Below are positions 49,531-59,940 of a stretch of 64,000 bases of DNA, piece by piece. Below the pieces are notes generated by a model, which was given only the letters and a program-made list of their open reading frames with translations, was not told where the DNA came from and made no database searches. A program made the position numbers and the translations under genes. Within the stretch, counting starts at the first letter, position 1. The number at the start of each line of letters is the position of its first letter. The DNA is from Anoplolepis gracilipes (lineage: Eukaryota > Arthropoda > Insecta > Hymenoptera > Formicidae), in NCBI RefSeq assembly GCF_047496725.1, contig NC_132978.1:10878501-10942500 (forward strand). The letters are read 5' to 3'.

Positions 49531-50252
49531 AACTAGCGTCTCACTTCGTGAACTTATTAATTGAGAAGACTTTATTATGTCAAGATGCCAAACGTATAAA
49601 TGCTAAGGCAAAATGTTTGTCGGTTTTCGATAGTCTATTGACTTTAAATGAGATTTCATGATATTTCGCAATTATTTTTCATTTCTAGTGAAAATTCTAT
49701 GCGTAAAAATTAATAGAATATTTATTAAACGAGTTAAATTCTTAAGACACTAAACGTATTATATGTATAAATACCGAGGCGAGATAGATGCTGGTCGTAT
49801 TTCGATAATACTATCAACTTTAAATTAGATTTCGTGTTATATGTTCGACCTCTCAGGCTATTTAATTTGTTTAATAAATATTCTAATAATTCATGCACAT
49901 AGAACTCTCGCTAGAAATTAAAATTGATTGTAGAATAACGAAATTTCATTTAAAGTCGATAGAAATATCGAAATACGACTAGTGTTGCACCTTAGTAGTT
50001 ATACATCTCGGGCGATTTAATTTGTTTAACAAATATTCTAATAATTTTTATGTACAAAATTCTCTCTTTCTGGTGATTACAGAATAACACGAAATCTTAT
50101 TAATTGATAGAATTATCGAAATATGACCAACGTTTAATTTACTTTGTTTAATATTCTAATAATTTTCACGCATAGAATCTGAAAGAATTGTTTTAAAAAA
50201 TCATCAGCGGACAAAGTGAGACGCAGCGTGAACTTGGCGTCTCAATTTGTCC
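49531..50252. mobile_element. Compound inverted/direct repeat element
   Basis: A ~120-bp unit (roughly TCGGTTTTCGATAG to GAGTTAAATT) occurs forward at 49,612-49,735, as a partial forward copy at about 49,787-49,850, reversed at about 49,860-50,000, reversed again at about 50,020-50,130, and as a reversed fragment at about 50,132-50,190. GCGTCTCACTT at 49,537-49,547 is mirrored by AAGTGAGACGC at 50,214-50,224, marking likely outer ends. A hairpin caps the right side at 50,209-50,252. It looks like a fold-back transposon that grew by internal duplication. No coding capacity; target duplication not found. Confidence 0.65.
50209..50252. repeat. Hairpin with 16-bp stem, one mismatch
   Basis: GGACAAAGTGAGACGC (50,209-50,224) pairs with GCGTCTCAATTTGTCC (50,237-50,252) around a 12-nt loop. 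It carries the same terminal motif as the left end of the compound element at 49,537. Confidence 0.75.
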
Positions 50253-50258
50253 TGAGCA

Positions 50259-50280
50259 TTTTTTTTTTTTTTTTTTTTTT
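50259..50280. repeat. Poly(T) tract, 22 nt
   Basis: Uninterrupted T22 seven bases after the hairpin of the compound element. Confidence 0.85.
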
Positions 50281-51688
50281 ATTTAATGACCAGAACTGTT
50301 TGTTTAATTTATATCAAAAATTCTATCATAAGAACTATAAAAAATATAACCAGAATCGTCAACAATCAATAAGTTTTCACAAGGTAAAACGTCAGCTTCA
50401 CACACATGATTGCATCAACGTTTATCAATAACTCGATTCTTTTCGTTTATATCATCGATAGATCACTTATTTAAAAAGATGCATTACGGGATTCACTATG
50501 CAAAAGGAAGGGGGAAGATTAATCCGTCTGTTAAATTGTTAACGCAATCCGTTCTAAAGTTTTTGCGTTCTGAAAATTGGCGCTTTTTGCGGCCATAGTG
50601 GCATTTGGTATTCCGTGAATAAAACGTGAAAACACTGACAGCCGCGATTCGCGAACGGAATCAAACGGAAAAATATCGGTGACGGAAGAGCGAGATGTTC
50701 CTCCCTTGTCTATCCCAGAGACAAATATATTACTTTATTATCGATTGCGATCTATATTTTCTCGCGGATGTATATTGCGACGCGAGTATCCTCGTGGCAA
50801 CTCTGGTAGCACGATACACATCGTCCGTATCACATTGACGTCGTACTATCGACAGCCGGATGTCATCGTGACTCGCGTTGTGGACCGCTGAATGCAGTAG
50901 AAAGATTAATAGACTGCCGTAAAGTTGAAACTTCATCGACACATTCCTGAATATTTACGCTGTATGTGTTTTTATAGCCACTCGCGAAGCTTTATTTCGC
51001 AAAGGACGCGCCGTGTTATTTTATGGATCTATTACTGTTCCTTCCTTTTTATCTTCCTTCTATATCTCCCTTTCTCTCTCCTTTCTATTTGCTTGTGTTC
51101 TACATACCGCATTCTCTTTCACTCTATTATCCGCATCAAGCGCGCAAAATCGATGAAATACTCCAGCTATTGTCACAAGTATTGACTTTACTTCGCTTAC
51201 GTTGGAAAGTAACTTTCACAGATCTCAGTGTTTAACTTTGAGTAACTGCTAATCGCTTTCGAACCAGAGTTCGAGAATACAACAAAGGAAACCAATTTCC
51301 TTATTCACGGTGGATATAGCAAACTGTGCGTCGCTTGGTGATAATTTCGCGATAGTTTATTATCGATCAAAGGTAGATATTTAATTAATAAAATATTTAA
51401 TATTTAATTAATAAAATTCAGCAGCGATAATAATTTAGATGGAAATTAATTTACTTTTTACGTGCTATTATTACAGAATTTATCGTCAAAATTTTTACGT
51501 CGTCAAAAGAGAGAGAGAGAGAGAGAGCTATTATATAAATATAAAATGAAGTAGGATTAAATAATTTGAAGATAAAAGGGAATAAAAAGTTTTGCAATTT
51601 TTTAAATAACTTAAATATCATCAATTTTTATATATATTTTATATTTTGCTGCTTAGGGTGTTTTCGTTTAAGTAATAATCGCCCGCAG
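50281..51688. other. Non-coding stretch
   Basis: Mixed block at 50,640-51,240 with frames on both strands, then AT-rich. (GA)n at about 51,509-51,528. A short tandem copy of TATTTAATTAATAAAAT occurs near 51,377-51,418. No gene supported. Confidence 0.4.
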
Positions 51689-51899
51689 GTGCTTAATGAC
51701 CAGCTCATTGCAGAGTATCGTGTTCGCGTTTTACTTGCCCGTCTGTCATTCTTCTGTCCAAGGACGGACGGCCACTTTACGTTTATACTCGTCTGCAGAC
51801 AAGTTCCGTACAATGGCATACGCATTCGCGCACCTAGAATTTCGCAGAGTATCTCGTCGGCGGCATTTAAACGGAACGGCATTAGAGCGGATGGGAGAG
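51689..51899 (+). other. Candidate internal exon (acceptor, 70 open codons, donor)
   Basis: An acceptor-like CGCCCGCAG ends at 51,688 and AGAG|GTAAAA gives a donor at 51,899/51,900. The 211-nt segment between them is open in the frame GTG CTT AAT GAC..., coding-like and rich in Arg, Ile and Phe with two cysteines (for example QLIAEYRVRVLLARLSFFC). The frame continues past the donor to a stop at 51,934. The acceptor's pyrimidine tract is mediocre. It lies on the same strand as, and about 1.1 kb before, the recursive splice site at 52,973. No family is recognised. Chance openness in a GC-rich island is the main alternative. Confidence 0.15.
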
Positions 51900-51934
51900 G
51901 TAAAATTTCCCCCGCGGGTGTAATCTGGCTGTGA

Positions 51935-52520
51935 AGTCGACGGTTGGGGCCGGTTGGTTGGTTGCTTGTTTGGTCGGGCGCTCGGTCTCGAGGTTCGCCA
52001 AGACGTCGGTGGATGGAGCGGAGAGGTGTCAGGAATCAGTCGAGCGATAATAGTGGGCTGAAAAGGATTGAGGAGGAGGACCTCGTAGAGATGCGCAAGA
52101 AAGAAGGAATGACGTGAGAGAGAAAGAGAAAGAGTTTTCTTCGGCCGCCGACTGATCTCGACAAAATGGACAAAAGAAAATGCTTAAAACAAAGGGAAGC
52201 AAGCTTTAACGAGAAAGATCGATGAAGCTACTGTTCGCCCGAATGTTGTTCACTGTCCTCCGGAACTATCCAACAGAAACTACCCCTCCCGATTCCTACC
52301 GACCATCTCCGGTTGTCGGTGTTCCTCGCATAGCATCCCTGCAACTGCACATCTGCGATGCTGGCGTAGTTGAGCTATGTTAACATCAATTTAATGATAG
52401 CTCGTTAAGAGAGCGCGGACCTTTAGCGATTAAATAAACCGACGTAATGTACCATCATGGTCGGTTCTTTTTCACAGCGTGTAGGGGAGTAACAGGAGGG
52501 AGAATACAAGGAGATAAATC
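51935..52520. promoter_or_regulatory. GC-rich island with initiator-like TCAGTC
   Basis: The segment is CpG- and GGTT-rich, then purine-rich. It contains TCAGTC at 52,036-52,041, matching the insect initiator consensus TCAGTY. The bases at +28 (GGATTG) match the downstream promoter element only at the first four positions. A donor-like GTAAGT occurs at 52,521. No TATA box is seen. This could be an internal promoter, but the motif is short and expected by chance. Confidence 0.15.
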
Positions 52521-52950
52521 GTAAGTTCGCAAAAAAGAAAAAAATTTGTTTCCCTATTAGTCTGTTAATACTGACGAGACTATTGATTGTATACGGATTT
52601 ATTTATGGACGCAATATATATCAATTGAAAATAAATCATCAGAGGTGCTCTGTAATTCTCAAAAAATTTTTTCAAAATATTTGTCAATTTTCTATTTATT
52701 GTTTCTGAATTGTATGAAAATCTAATCGCGAATTAGAGACTTGGCTATATAAATTGAGAAGAATCGCGTCGCGATTATTTCTTATTTTTAGCAAAACTCC
52801 TCTTTATATATTTTGCGCGTATTTTATCACTATTGAAATGGCATATATAAATAAAAATAAAAACCTATATATTGTCATTTTTTTGGTAATACTATACTTT
52901 ATAAAGATACGTGTGGAGTAAGTGATGTAATAAACTAGCTTAATGTCCAG
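52521..52950. other. AT-rich non-coding stretch
   Basis: No feature until the splice signal that follows. Confidence 0.5.
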
Positions 52951-52980
52951 TAACATTTTTTTCTTCTTTTCAGGTAAGTG
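52951..52980 (+). other. Recursive splice site (zero-nucleotide exon)
   Basis: On the + strand a long pyrimidine tract (ATTTTTTTCTTCTTTTCAG) ends at 52,973 and is followed immediately by GTAAGTG at 52,974-52,980. A branch-like CTTAAT lies about 35 nt upstream (52,938-52,943). Acceptor and donor are both close to ideal and share the junction with nothing between them. This is the published signature of ratchet points, used in Drosophila and other animals to remove very long introns stepwise, after which the site leaves no trace in mRNA. If real, the surrounding tens of kilobases belong to one + strand intron. The alternative is an ordinary acceptor whose exon happens to start with GTAAGT. Confidence 0.65.
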
Positions 52981-55295
52981 CGCGATCTTTTTCTTTGGCG
53001 GGGTACTTTCCCCTAAGGAGCTCTTTCGACCTAATTTCATCGTAATGCGAGCGTAACATGTTTGCGGACTATTGCGTACTGTTACTACGTAATAAGGCAA
53101 GTATTGCAAATTTAATCGACATTTTTATATCATAAAACTCTACGAGTAGACTTGCAGTCCGCATGAGATGCTTTAAACGTGTAATGCTGCTTTAAACGTA
53201 TTTTAAATTTAATGTGATGTGAATATAAAGGAGGATTAGATTGCATCGTATAACGGTATAGCGCTTTCGCTTACAATTATATAATCTTATATGCACATCA
53301 GGATAACACTTATTCTGAATGTGGTCATCCATGTTCATCGTTAGATATTTTATCTAGTCTTTTCATTATGTACGAGTATGCGCTTGAAAAATCCACGTTA
53401 TTTTTCATAATGATGCATTTAAGTGAATGATACTCGCAAATATAATAAATATATTAATTAATTCATCTAAAAAAATCACATAGTATCTTCTTTATTTACT
53501 ACATTAAAACATAGAATTAGTTTACTACTTTTCCATTAATATTATCGATATTACTGAGCATATATCTCGCAAAATTGTTATTGATAATTTTTCTAATTTA
53601 ACATTTACTTTTCTTGCAATGCACGACCTTTTAAAATACGTAGAATTATGTGAAAAAGAAATTTCGCTGTCTTTGCCAAGATCAAATGATTAACATGAGA
53701 ACTCTCTCTCTCTCTGCAGCTGAGTTAAAATGCAGCTTATTAAACGCGGCAATTTTGAAGTTCTCTTTTGCTTACTTCGTCAGTGACGAATTAATACGGT
53801 TTAAACTTCTTTGAAGTCGCGTACCATCCTTTGTTTCGTAGGCGTTTGCATAATAGAATTTCATTTAAGCAGTCTCAGCGTAAGAGATTTTAATATTTAT
53901 AATCCTAATATTTATATAACTTTAATCTTTGATTTGTTCTTGTGTTTTTATGATATACGGGTATTGATTTTTTCTTTAAATCTCTCAAATTGATATAACA
54001 TAGGCGTTGCATATTTCACGTTCTTTTATTTTTCGCAATATACTTCTCATTTTATCGTCAAACTATTGCCGAACGTAAATTGCAACCGCGTGAAATTCCG
54101 TTTGTTTTTCCGTTTACAAATACAGTTACGATCGCGGGAACGAATGGCACACAGAAGTGATTTTGCGGCTCTCGTTTCCGATACTTTCGCGAATAAAGTT
54201 TTGCAAATTTCTGTAAACATAATTTCAGTACACTGTGCATGGCAAAAGCAGTGTTATAACAAATAAAATTTCAAACAGATAGTTAAAATTGATGAGTTGA
54301 GAAAATGAGAGGATGGCTACGTCATCAGCTTTTTCCGGAGAGCGTTAGATTTATTATTTTACGCTTGATAATTTAATAAAAATGTAAAAATGAATAATCT
54401 TACACATATACACATGTAAATGATTAATTATATTCGTTAAAATATCTACTACGTATATTGGCACGAACGTGAATCGCATACACTTGCAACTTGCAACCGT
54501 AATAGATGCAATGCGCATAACATCGTTTGCATCGTGTATTACGCGGAAACCTCCCTTTGTATGCAACATTTACGACCCGGATATGGAGCTCGTGAATGCG
54601 ACTGGCACAATAACGTAATTTTCCGACTAATACCTCTCGCGCTAAGTTTTCGCTCGTAATGACAAAGCGATCGTTTGAAAGCAACTTTTCTATAACTTTC
54701 GAATCTCATGGTTTCGGAAAGTAGCTCTCGTAACAGTTTATATATTAAAGTAATTATGCGTGGTTGACGTATGACGTCGGTTTGTTGGACATGTGCACGT
54801 GTCGCTTAATTATGCTTAAATCTATTTAGCCTGCGCAAACTCTAGCACCTGATTAACTATCACTCTGATAGTCGAAGCATTTAACAACTTAAATCAATCA
54901 ACAGAACGCCGAGATGTTTTCTCATCTATCAAATTTTTACCACGTAGCCGGAAGCAATTTATTTAAGCGTCGTATCGTTCACCTCCGTTATGATCCTCAA
55001 TAAAACTTCGGAACGCGAAACTCATCCGACAAGCTAAACAATTCCGCCATATATTTTCGTTATGGGAGTTTTCGTATTTTTTATGTAAATTTTTTTGAAG
55101 AATTTTCAATAAAGAATTTTACATATTATTGGGAATGCTAATTAATGTATCGCGTTAGTATATTACGTTCAATTAATTATCTCTCGAGAAATTTCATTTG
55201 TACATTCAATTAAACGGCTGTTTTCTAAAAGCAATAGCTAGTAGATTTATGTGGAGCATGTTGGTCGGTACATAGAGGAGACTTAACGTAACTTC
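52981..55295. other. AT-rich non-coding stretch
   Basis: A strong acceptor-like string (CTCTCTCTCTCTCTGCAG) ends at about 53,719, followed by a frame of about 30 codons without a recognisable product. Nothing else supported. Confidence 0.4.
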
Positions 55296-55322
55296 ACAGG
55301 ACTGGTTTCGAACTAGTCCTGT
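55296..55322. repeat. 27-nt hairpin with 12-bp stem and 3-nt loop
   Basis: ACAGGACTGGTT (55,296-55,307) pairs with AACTAGTCCTGT (55,311-55,322), with one G-T wobble, around the loop TCG. It lies in otherwise unremarkable DNA. Confidence 0.65.
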
Positions 55323-56704
55323 CTGTAGTTACTGCTTTCTGGCGTGGACGTTCCAAGAATAATTAGTAGCTATAACAACGGACGCGTTGAAAACTAAGTT
55401 CAAGAACAGAAACTACGCGGAGACGGGATTGACCTCAAAGTAATGAACAGTGGTTCTGGCAATGTATCGTCTCGTATTTTGACTCGACGCTCTCTGTGCG
55501 TGTTTACTCTATTGTATGTACGGCAATGTGTCATGATTGATTTATTTTGTGAGACGATTAATAATTAATATCCCGCGTTAATTCTTAACATTTTATGCAA
55601 TCCAACATTTTTATGCCAAAAATAATTTTCAAAATTTCTTATCACATCTCTCAAAAATCATTTTTAATCACGTATACAATATTAAGGTTCCAAATTATCA
55701 AGTGAATTCCGACGAATAATTCGCACATCATTATCATTACACACATTGAAGTATGAAGTTAATAGATAGATATTCATTTGGAAAAGCAAGTTTTTACATG
55801 AAATTATGTTCATAATCGGTCCTTGTGTTTCCGCGGAAATCTTTTTAACTACATCCTCTTTTGTCTGCACTCGTTTCACTATTCATACGGGATCTTTATT
55901 CAAATCGTTCTCGCGAGCCCTTGCGAGCCCCGGACTATACGACGTAGGATTTGCATTATGTTTGGCTGATGGCTGCACAAAGCCAATCAACGTGCAAATG
56001 CGGCGAGGCTCCCACCGTTTTTAGCGAGCTTCAACGCGCAAATCACCGGAATACGGAAAGAGGCATGTGGTATTCATCTATGTATATGCTTCGAACAATT
56101 TTAGACTTTACGCGCCATACATATTGCATTATTCCAATTAGTTTTCTTGCGACTAATAATTGTTTATCTATTTTATCTATTTCATCTATTTGAAAATATT
56201 TTTTCAAATAGATTTATATTATTCGAAGAACTTTATTGATACTGCGTGTAGAAATTAAATTTCTTTTAAATGCTCATATTTTCATCATCTTTATATTTTG
56301 ATCGCTATTTATGAGGTTCTCGTTGCGTTAAATATCGCGCATTTGTTTTAAATTAAAATCGATATCCATCATGTGGCGCGTGAGACGGCATGCTTAGCGA
56401 TGGCGTCTAGGTTTATTGAAACTCTGTGGCTTTCGAGCAATTTCGCGGAGCTTTGCTTTAATCCTACAGGATGTGCTTCGTCTACCTCTCTCGCCCTTAT
56501 TATTCTTCCTTTTCTCCGTTGCGGCTACCGCGTTCGTGAAACCGCTTACATTTTTCACGCGTCGCTAAGCATATATAAATAAAATTAATTACAACCCATG
56601 GACACGTATGGAATACTTTAAATTACAACGTAGGAATTTATATTCGTCCGACAGAATATTTCTTCGAAATTTATTCAAAATGCGTAAGAAGCCTTAAGCG
56701 CGCC
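55323..56704. other. Non-coding stretch
   Basis: Mixed and AT-rich blocks. Frames at 55,682-56,193 and 56,373-56,582 show no motif. No gene supported. Confidence 0.4.
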
Positions 56705-57247
56705 TTAGGGCAGAAACCAATAACCGTGTAACTGGGTACATCTCGGATAACCAAACCTTGCCTCGGTTCGGGCAAGAAAACGCTCCTCCTTCACATCCGG
56801 TCGGGGGAAGGTGCGGTGCGAAGCAAAGAGAATGGGCGAAGAATTCGCGGAGGAGGGTGGAAGGTGCGTGTAAAGGTGAAATAAGAGTAGCACGATGATG
56901 CTCCCGACTCCCGACAGAAGAACGTAGCGTAGGGGAAAGGGTAGAAAGATTGCATCGCGGTAGGCAGGAAAGTTAGCTTCGTGTGTAAACCGGCATGCGA
57001 TTCCGCGGCAGCCGTTAGACATTCTCGGCGAACGAACGACGAGCCACCGCGCGAGAGAAGAACGTAAAACTTTATTGAAAGCACGCGCTCTCGCGCAACT
57101 TTGCCCCTCTCCCCCCCCCTTCCCCCCCCCCGCCCGAGCGGAAGCAAGAGAAGCCGCTGTCGGAAAACGCCTCGGCCACGGAATGCCGCCGCGGTTTCTG
57201 TCTTCGAACGCTACCACCCCATCGCTTTTCCATCGCTCCCCGTGCAT
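56705..57247 (-). other. 180-codon ATG-initiated minus frame in GC-rich island
   Basis: This is the longest frame in the window whose bulk is not a microsatellite. It starts with ATG at 57,247 and ends TAA at 56,705. The middle has a Gly/Ala-rich run caused by C homopolymers at 57,111-57,119 and 57,122-57,131, so the frame there depends on exact C counts. A hydrophobic stretch (YVLLSGVGSIIVLLLFHLY) could be a membrane segment. Other minus frames (56,791-57,147; 57,072-57,479) and + frames (57,075-57,424) are open as well, which points to low stop density. No family is recognised. Confidence 0.1.
57111..57131. repeat. Interrupted poly(C) tract
   Basis: C9, TT, then C10. The complementary strand is G-rich and could form quadruplex structures. 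Confidence 0.8.
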
Positions 57248-57510
57248 GCCGGTTTATTGCAATATGGACTGCGAGTTGCGGTCCAAAAACCCGGGCGAGT
57301 CGAAACTCATTACACGCCCTCTTTCTCCCTCTCCCCCCCTCCCCCTCCCGTTCGTTCCTGTTTGATTGATGCAATCTTACATTTCTCCAGTACACGCTCA
57401 TTTTCGCTAAACCTTTTGCATTGAGGGTTCCGAGTTTTTGCTCATCAAAACCCGGAATTTCCTGAGATTTTTTGACCAAGCTACATTAGTTTTAGCTTTA
57501 AATGTACCAT

Positions 57511-57513
<3 letters not shown>

Positions 57514-57540
<27 letters not shown>
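57514..57540. repeat. Poly(T) tract, 27 nt
   Basis: Uninterrupted T27 at the boundary between the GC-rich island and AT-rich DNA. Confidence 0.85.
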
Positions 57541-57541
<1 letters not shown>

Positions 57542-58260
57542 TATGAAATATTTACATTCAATATTTTCACAATTTTAATAGTTTTTAAAATATTATTCAA
57601 AAATATGATGGAGAAGTAAAATCATGGCAACCAAAGTTGTCAGTGTGGGCAGGTTTAATAGATAATTTATACAATATTTTTTTCTCCGCCTTAAACTCCT
57701 GTTCTTAATTTTAATAACAAATTTTTCTGGACTAAAACGCTTTTTAATTTCTCAACAGTTTGCAAACAATTTTTTAATGAAAGTTGCTGAATTAAAATGT
57801 CGGGATGCTGACATATTTTAAAGTTACAAATTGTTTAAGATAAAAAGCATATTTTATTGCTTTAATTACATCAAGTTTTATTTACATATTAAAATATTAA
57901 TAAGATAGACAATTTTCTAATGTAATTTTAATTATCAACATTCTAAATGTAATTTTCCAAATTTTAATTCGTGTATTTTAATTATCAAAGTCTTTAAACG
58001 CTAATTTATTTAAATTTCCTGCGCCTGTTTTTTCACCGCACTCGCTGCCGTGTCCGATCGAAGATTACGGCTTTACAGTACATTATTGTCACGTTATATA
58101 TTTATGCAACGCGCTCTCGCGACGACGAGCGCGTAAAATTGCGGCTGTAGAGATGAAACTTTGGGCATGAAAAGAAGAGACGCGATGTTTAGTATATTGA
58201 AGTTTCCACCGCTAGTTTTCCTATATTCAGCATCAAGTATTATTTCGCGAAAAGTGTTGT
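57541..58260. other. AT-rich non-coding stretch
   Basis: Very AT-rich to about 58,010, then mixed. No gene supported. Confidence 0.45.
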
Positions 58261-58477
58261 TCAGAGCCTGCGGGGAGATAGTGTGAGCGAGCTATTTTTG
58301 TGATATACAAGAAAACAAGGTAGAGTCCTTCGACGCCGATATTTTAGTTTTGGCTTTACCAAATTTACTTCTGGTTTTTCAAATTTCACGTCACGTGGAA
58401 CGTACTCTGCCGTTGCAAATATTTTTGATTGAAGCGCCACGATATCAAACAAATCGTCCGATATATCTCTGGCTGGA
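58261..58477 (-). other. Candidate exon on minus strand
   Basis: A good acceptor (TTTCCTCTTTTTGGCAAACAG on the minus strand) ends at 58,478. The frame behind it is open for about 70 codons to TGA at 58,261. It is acidic at first (RDISDDLFDIVALQSKIF), then Lys/Glu/Pro/Val-rich, then basic. Composition is coding-like. A donor-like GTAAAG occurs inside near 58,359. No family recognised. Confidence 0.13.
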
Positions 58478-58543
58478 CTGTTTGCCAAAAAGAGGAAACC
58501 GCGGACACATGGACCTCGACAACATCCGTGTTTTCTATCTACG

Positions 58544-58546
<3 letters not shown>

Positions 58547-58600
<54 letters not shown>
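58547..58600. repeat. (AT)n microsatellite
   Basis: About 27 uninterrupted AT units. It encodes the Ile-Tyr run in overlapping + frames. Confidence 0.95.
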
Positions 58601-58604
<4 letters not shown>

Positions 58605-58638
58605 GTGTATGTATATGATGATATCGACAGACAGGTTC

Positions 58639-59067
58639 ATGACAAGTGTTTTTCTCCTTTCGCTTTTACCGTTACATCCCGTTACATTTCAACTATCGGA
58701 CTATTTTCCCGCTAGGTCGCGGCCTCACCGCGAACTATTTGTAATTTTCCGCTCGGTATGTTCCAGGAACTTCGGGATATTTTATACCTTGCCCTATGCT
58801 CTCCCATGCCGTACGACCTGTCACCGAGGAGAATGGCGACGCGACGAGATAAATCTCGAGCAGTCGCCGCCGTTCCTTCCGCGAGAAGGAAACCGCCGCT
58901 TTCCCCCATTTTCTTCATTTTCTGCGCTCGTCTCCCCCATTTCACCCTCGAACGGCAATCGAGTCGCGAACGAATCGACGACACGTAGAATACATAGTTA
59001 CCCTCGTATCGCATACTCTCGTATGCGACGCGTTCAACAGCTAGTTACATTGACAACGCTACTTTAA
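58639..59067 (+). other. Candidate ORF, 142 codons, ATG start
   Basis: The open frame that crosses the AT repeat contains an ATG at 58,639 just after it, and reads to TAA at 59,067. The N-terminus (MTSVFLLSLLPLHPVTFQLS) is hydrophobic and signal-like. The rest is Arg/Ser/Pro-rich with four cysteines in the first half. Start context (gttcATGA) is weak. Minus frames are open across part of it (58,712-59,014). No domain recognised. Confidence 0.14.
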
Positions 59068-59439
59068 TTAGCGCAATGCTCTCGAATGAGAAAATAAATA
59101 TGAAAGAATACTATGTTTATTTAGAAGAAAATTGAGTTAAATTATTTATAATAATGTTCTTTAATTCTATATCAGAGTCATTTATATATACTTCCGTTTT
59201 AGAGAGCTAGAGAACAGCGAAAGCTAAATTTAAGACATAAAGCTTGTTTCGAAAACATGTTAAAGAACATTCTTTTCTAATCTTTATTTTATTGTCTCGC
59301 AATCTTTTGCAATCCTCGATAATCGATGTAAACTGTATGCTAAATGCTAACTATCGCTAGGGTATTGAGAAAGGTTGGACTTTCGCAATTTATACTTTTG
59401 GATTGACAAGGTAACAGCGGTGGTGAGAGAGACAAAGGC

Positions 59440-59442
<3 letters not shown>
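59068..59442. other. AT-rich non-coding stretch
   Basis: No feature seen. Confidence 0.45.

Positions 59443-59478
<36 letters not shown>
59443..59478. repeat. (GA)n microsatellite
   Basis: About 17 GA units in a longer purine tract. It encodes an Arg-Glu run in the frame at 59,375-59,605. Confidence 0.95.
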
Positions 59479-59484
<6 letters not shown>

Positions 59485-59550
59485 GGAAACGATATTAGAG
59501 GCAGACGCTCGCTTCCTCAAGCACTGGGATCATTTCGTCGCCAGAGTTGA

Positions 59551-59940
59551 ACCGGCGGGTTTCGCGTTTCAATTTTCTACCTCGATGAAATTCGACGAAA
59601 ATTAAAGTCACGTAAAACTCGAGTCGCTCTCGCCGAGTCGCTTTTGACAAAACGCGTCCACATCGGTTGCTCGCGTATTCAATTGGACGAGGCTGTGTCG
59701 GTTAAATGCACGTCGTATTTTCCTTCCCTCCATCCAGATAATCGCAATCAGCTTTGCGACTCTGCAGGGCCAACCCTAGAGGCAACCAACGCGACATTTG
59801 CGCGTTTGTTTGTCCATTACGGACTCGGCAACGATCGCCGTCCAAAGTTGGATCAGAAATTGGATCCGGTACGTTCCCTGAAAATATTCGCGATTGTCGC
59901 ATTTTCAATTGTCCTTCGATTGTCGTACTTTTCTCGATAA
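59551..59940 (+). other. Candidate exon, 129 open codons without ATG
   Basis: One + frame is open from just after a TGA at 59,548-59,550 to TAA at 59,938-59,940. The translation has no Met at all but is protein-like: a charged stretch (LDEIRRKLKSRKTR), two cysteine-containing segments, and a hydrophobic C-terminal run (LKIFAIVAFSIVLRLSYF). A donor-like CCG|GTACGT lies at about 59,868. No matching acceptor with a good pyrimidine tract was seen upstream. No family recognised. Confidence 0.13.
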
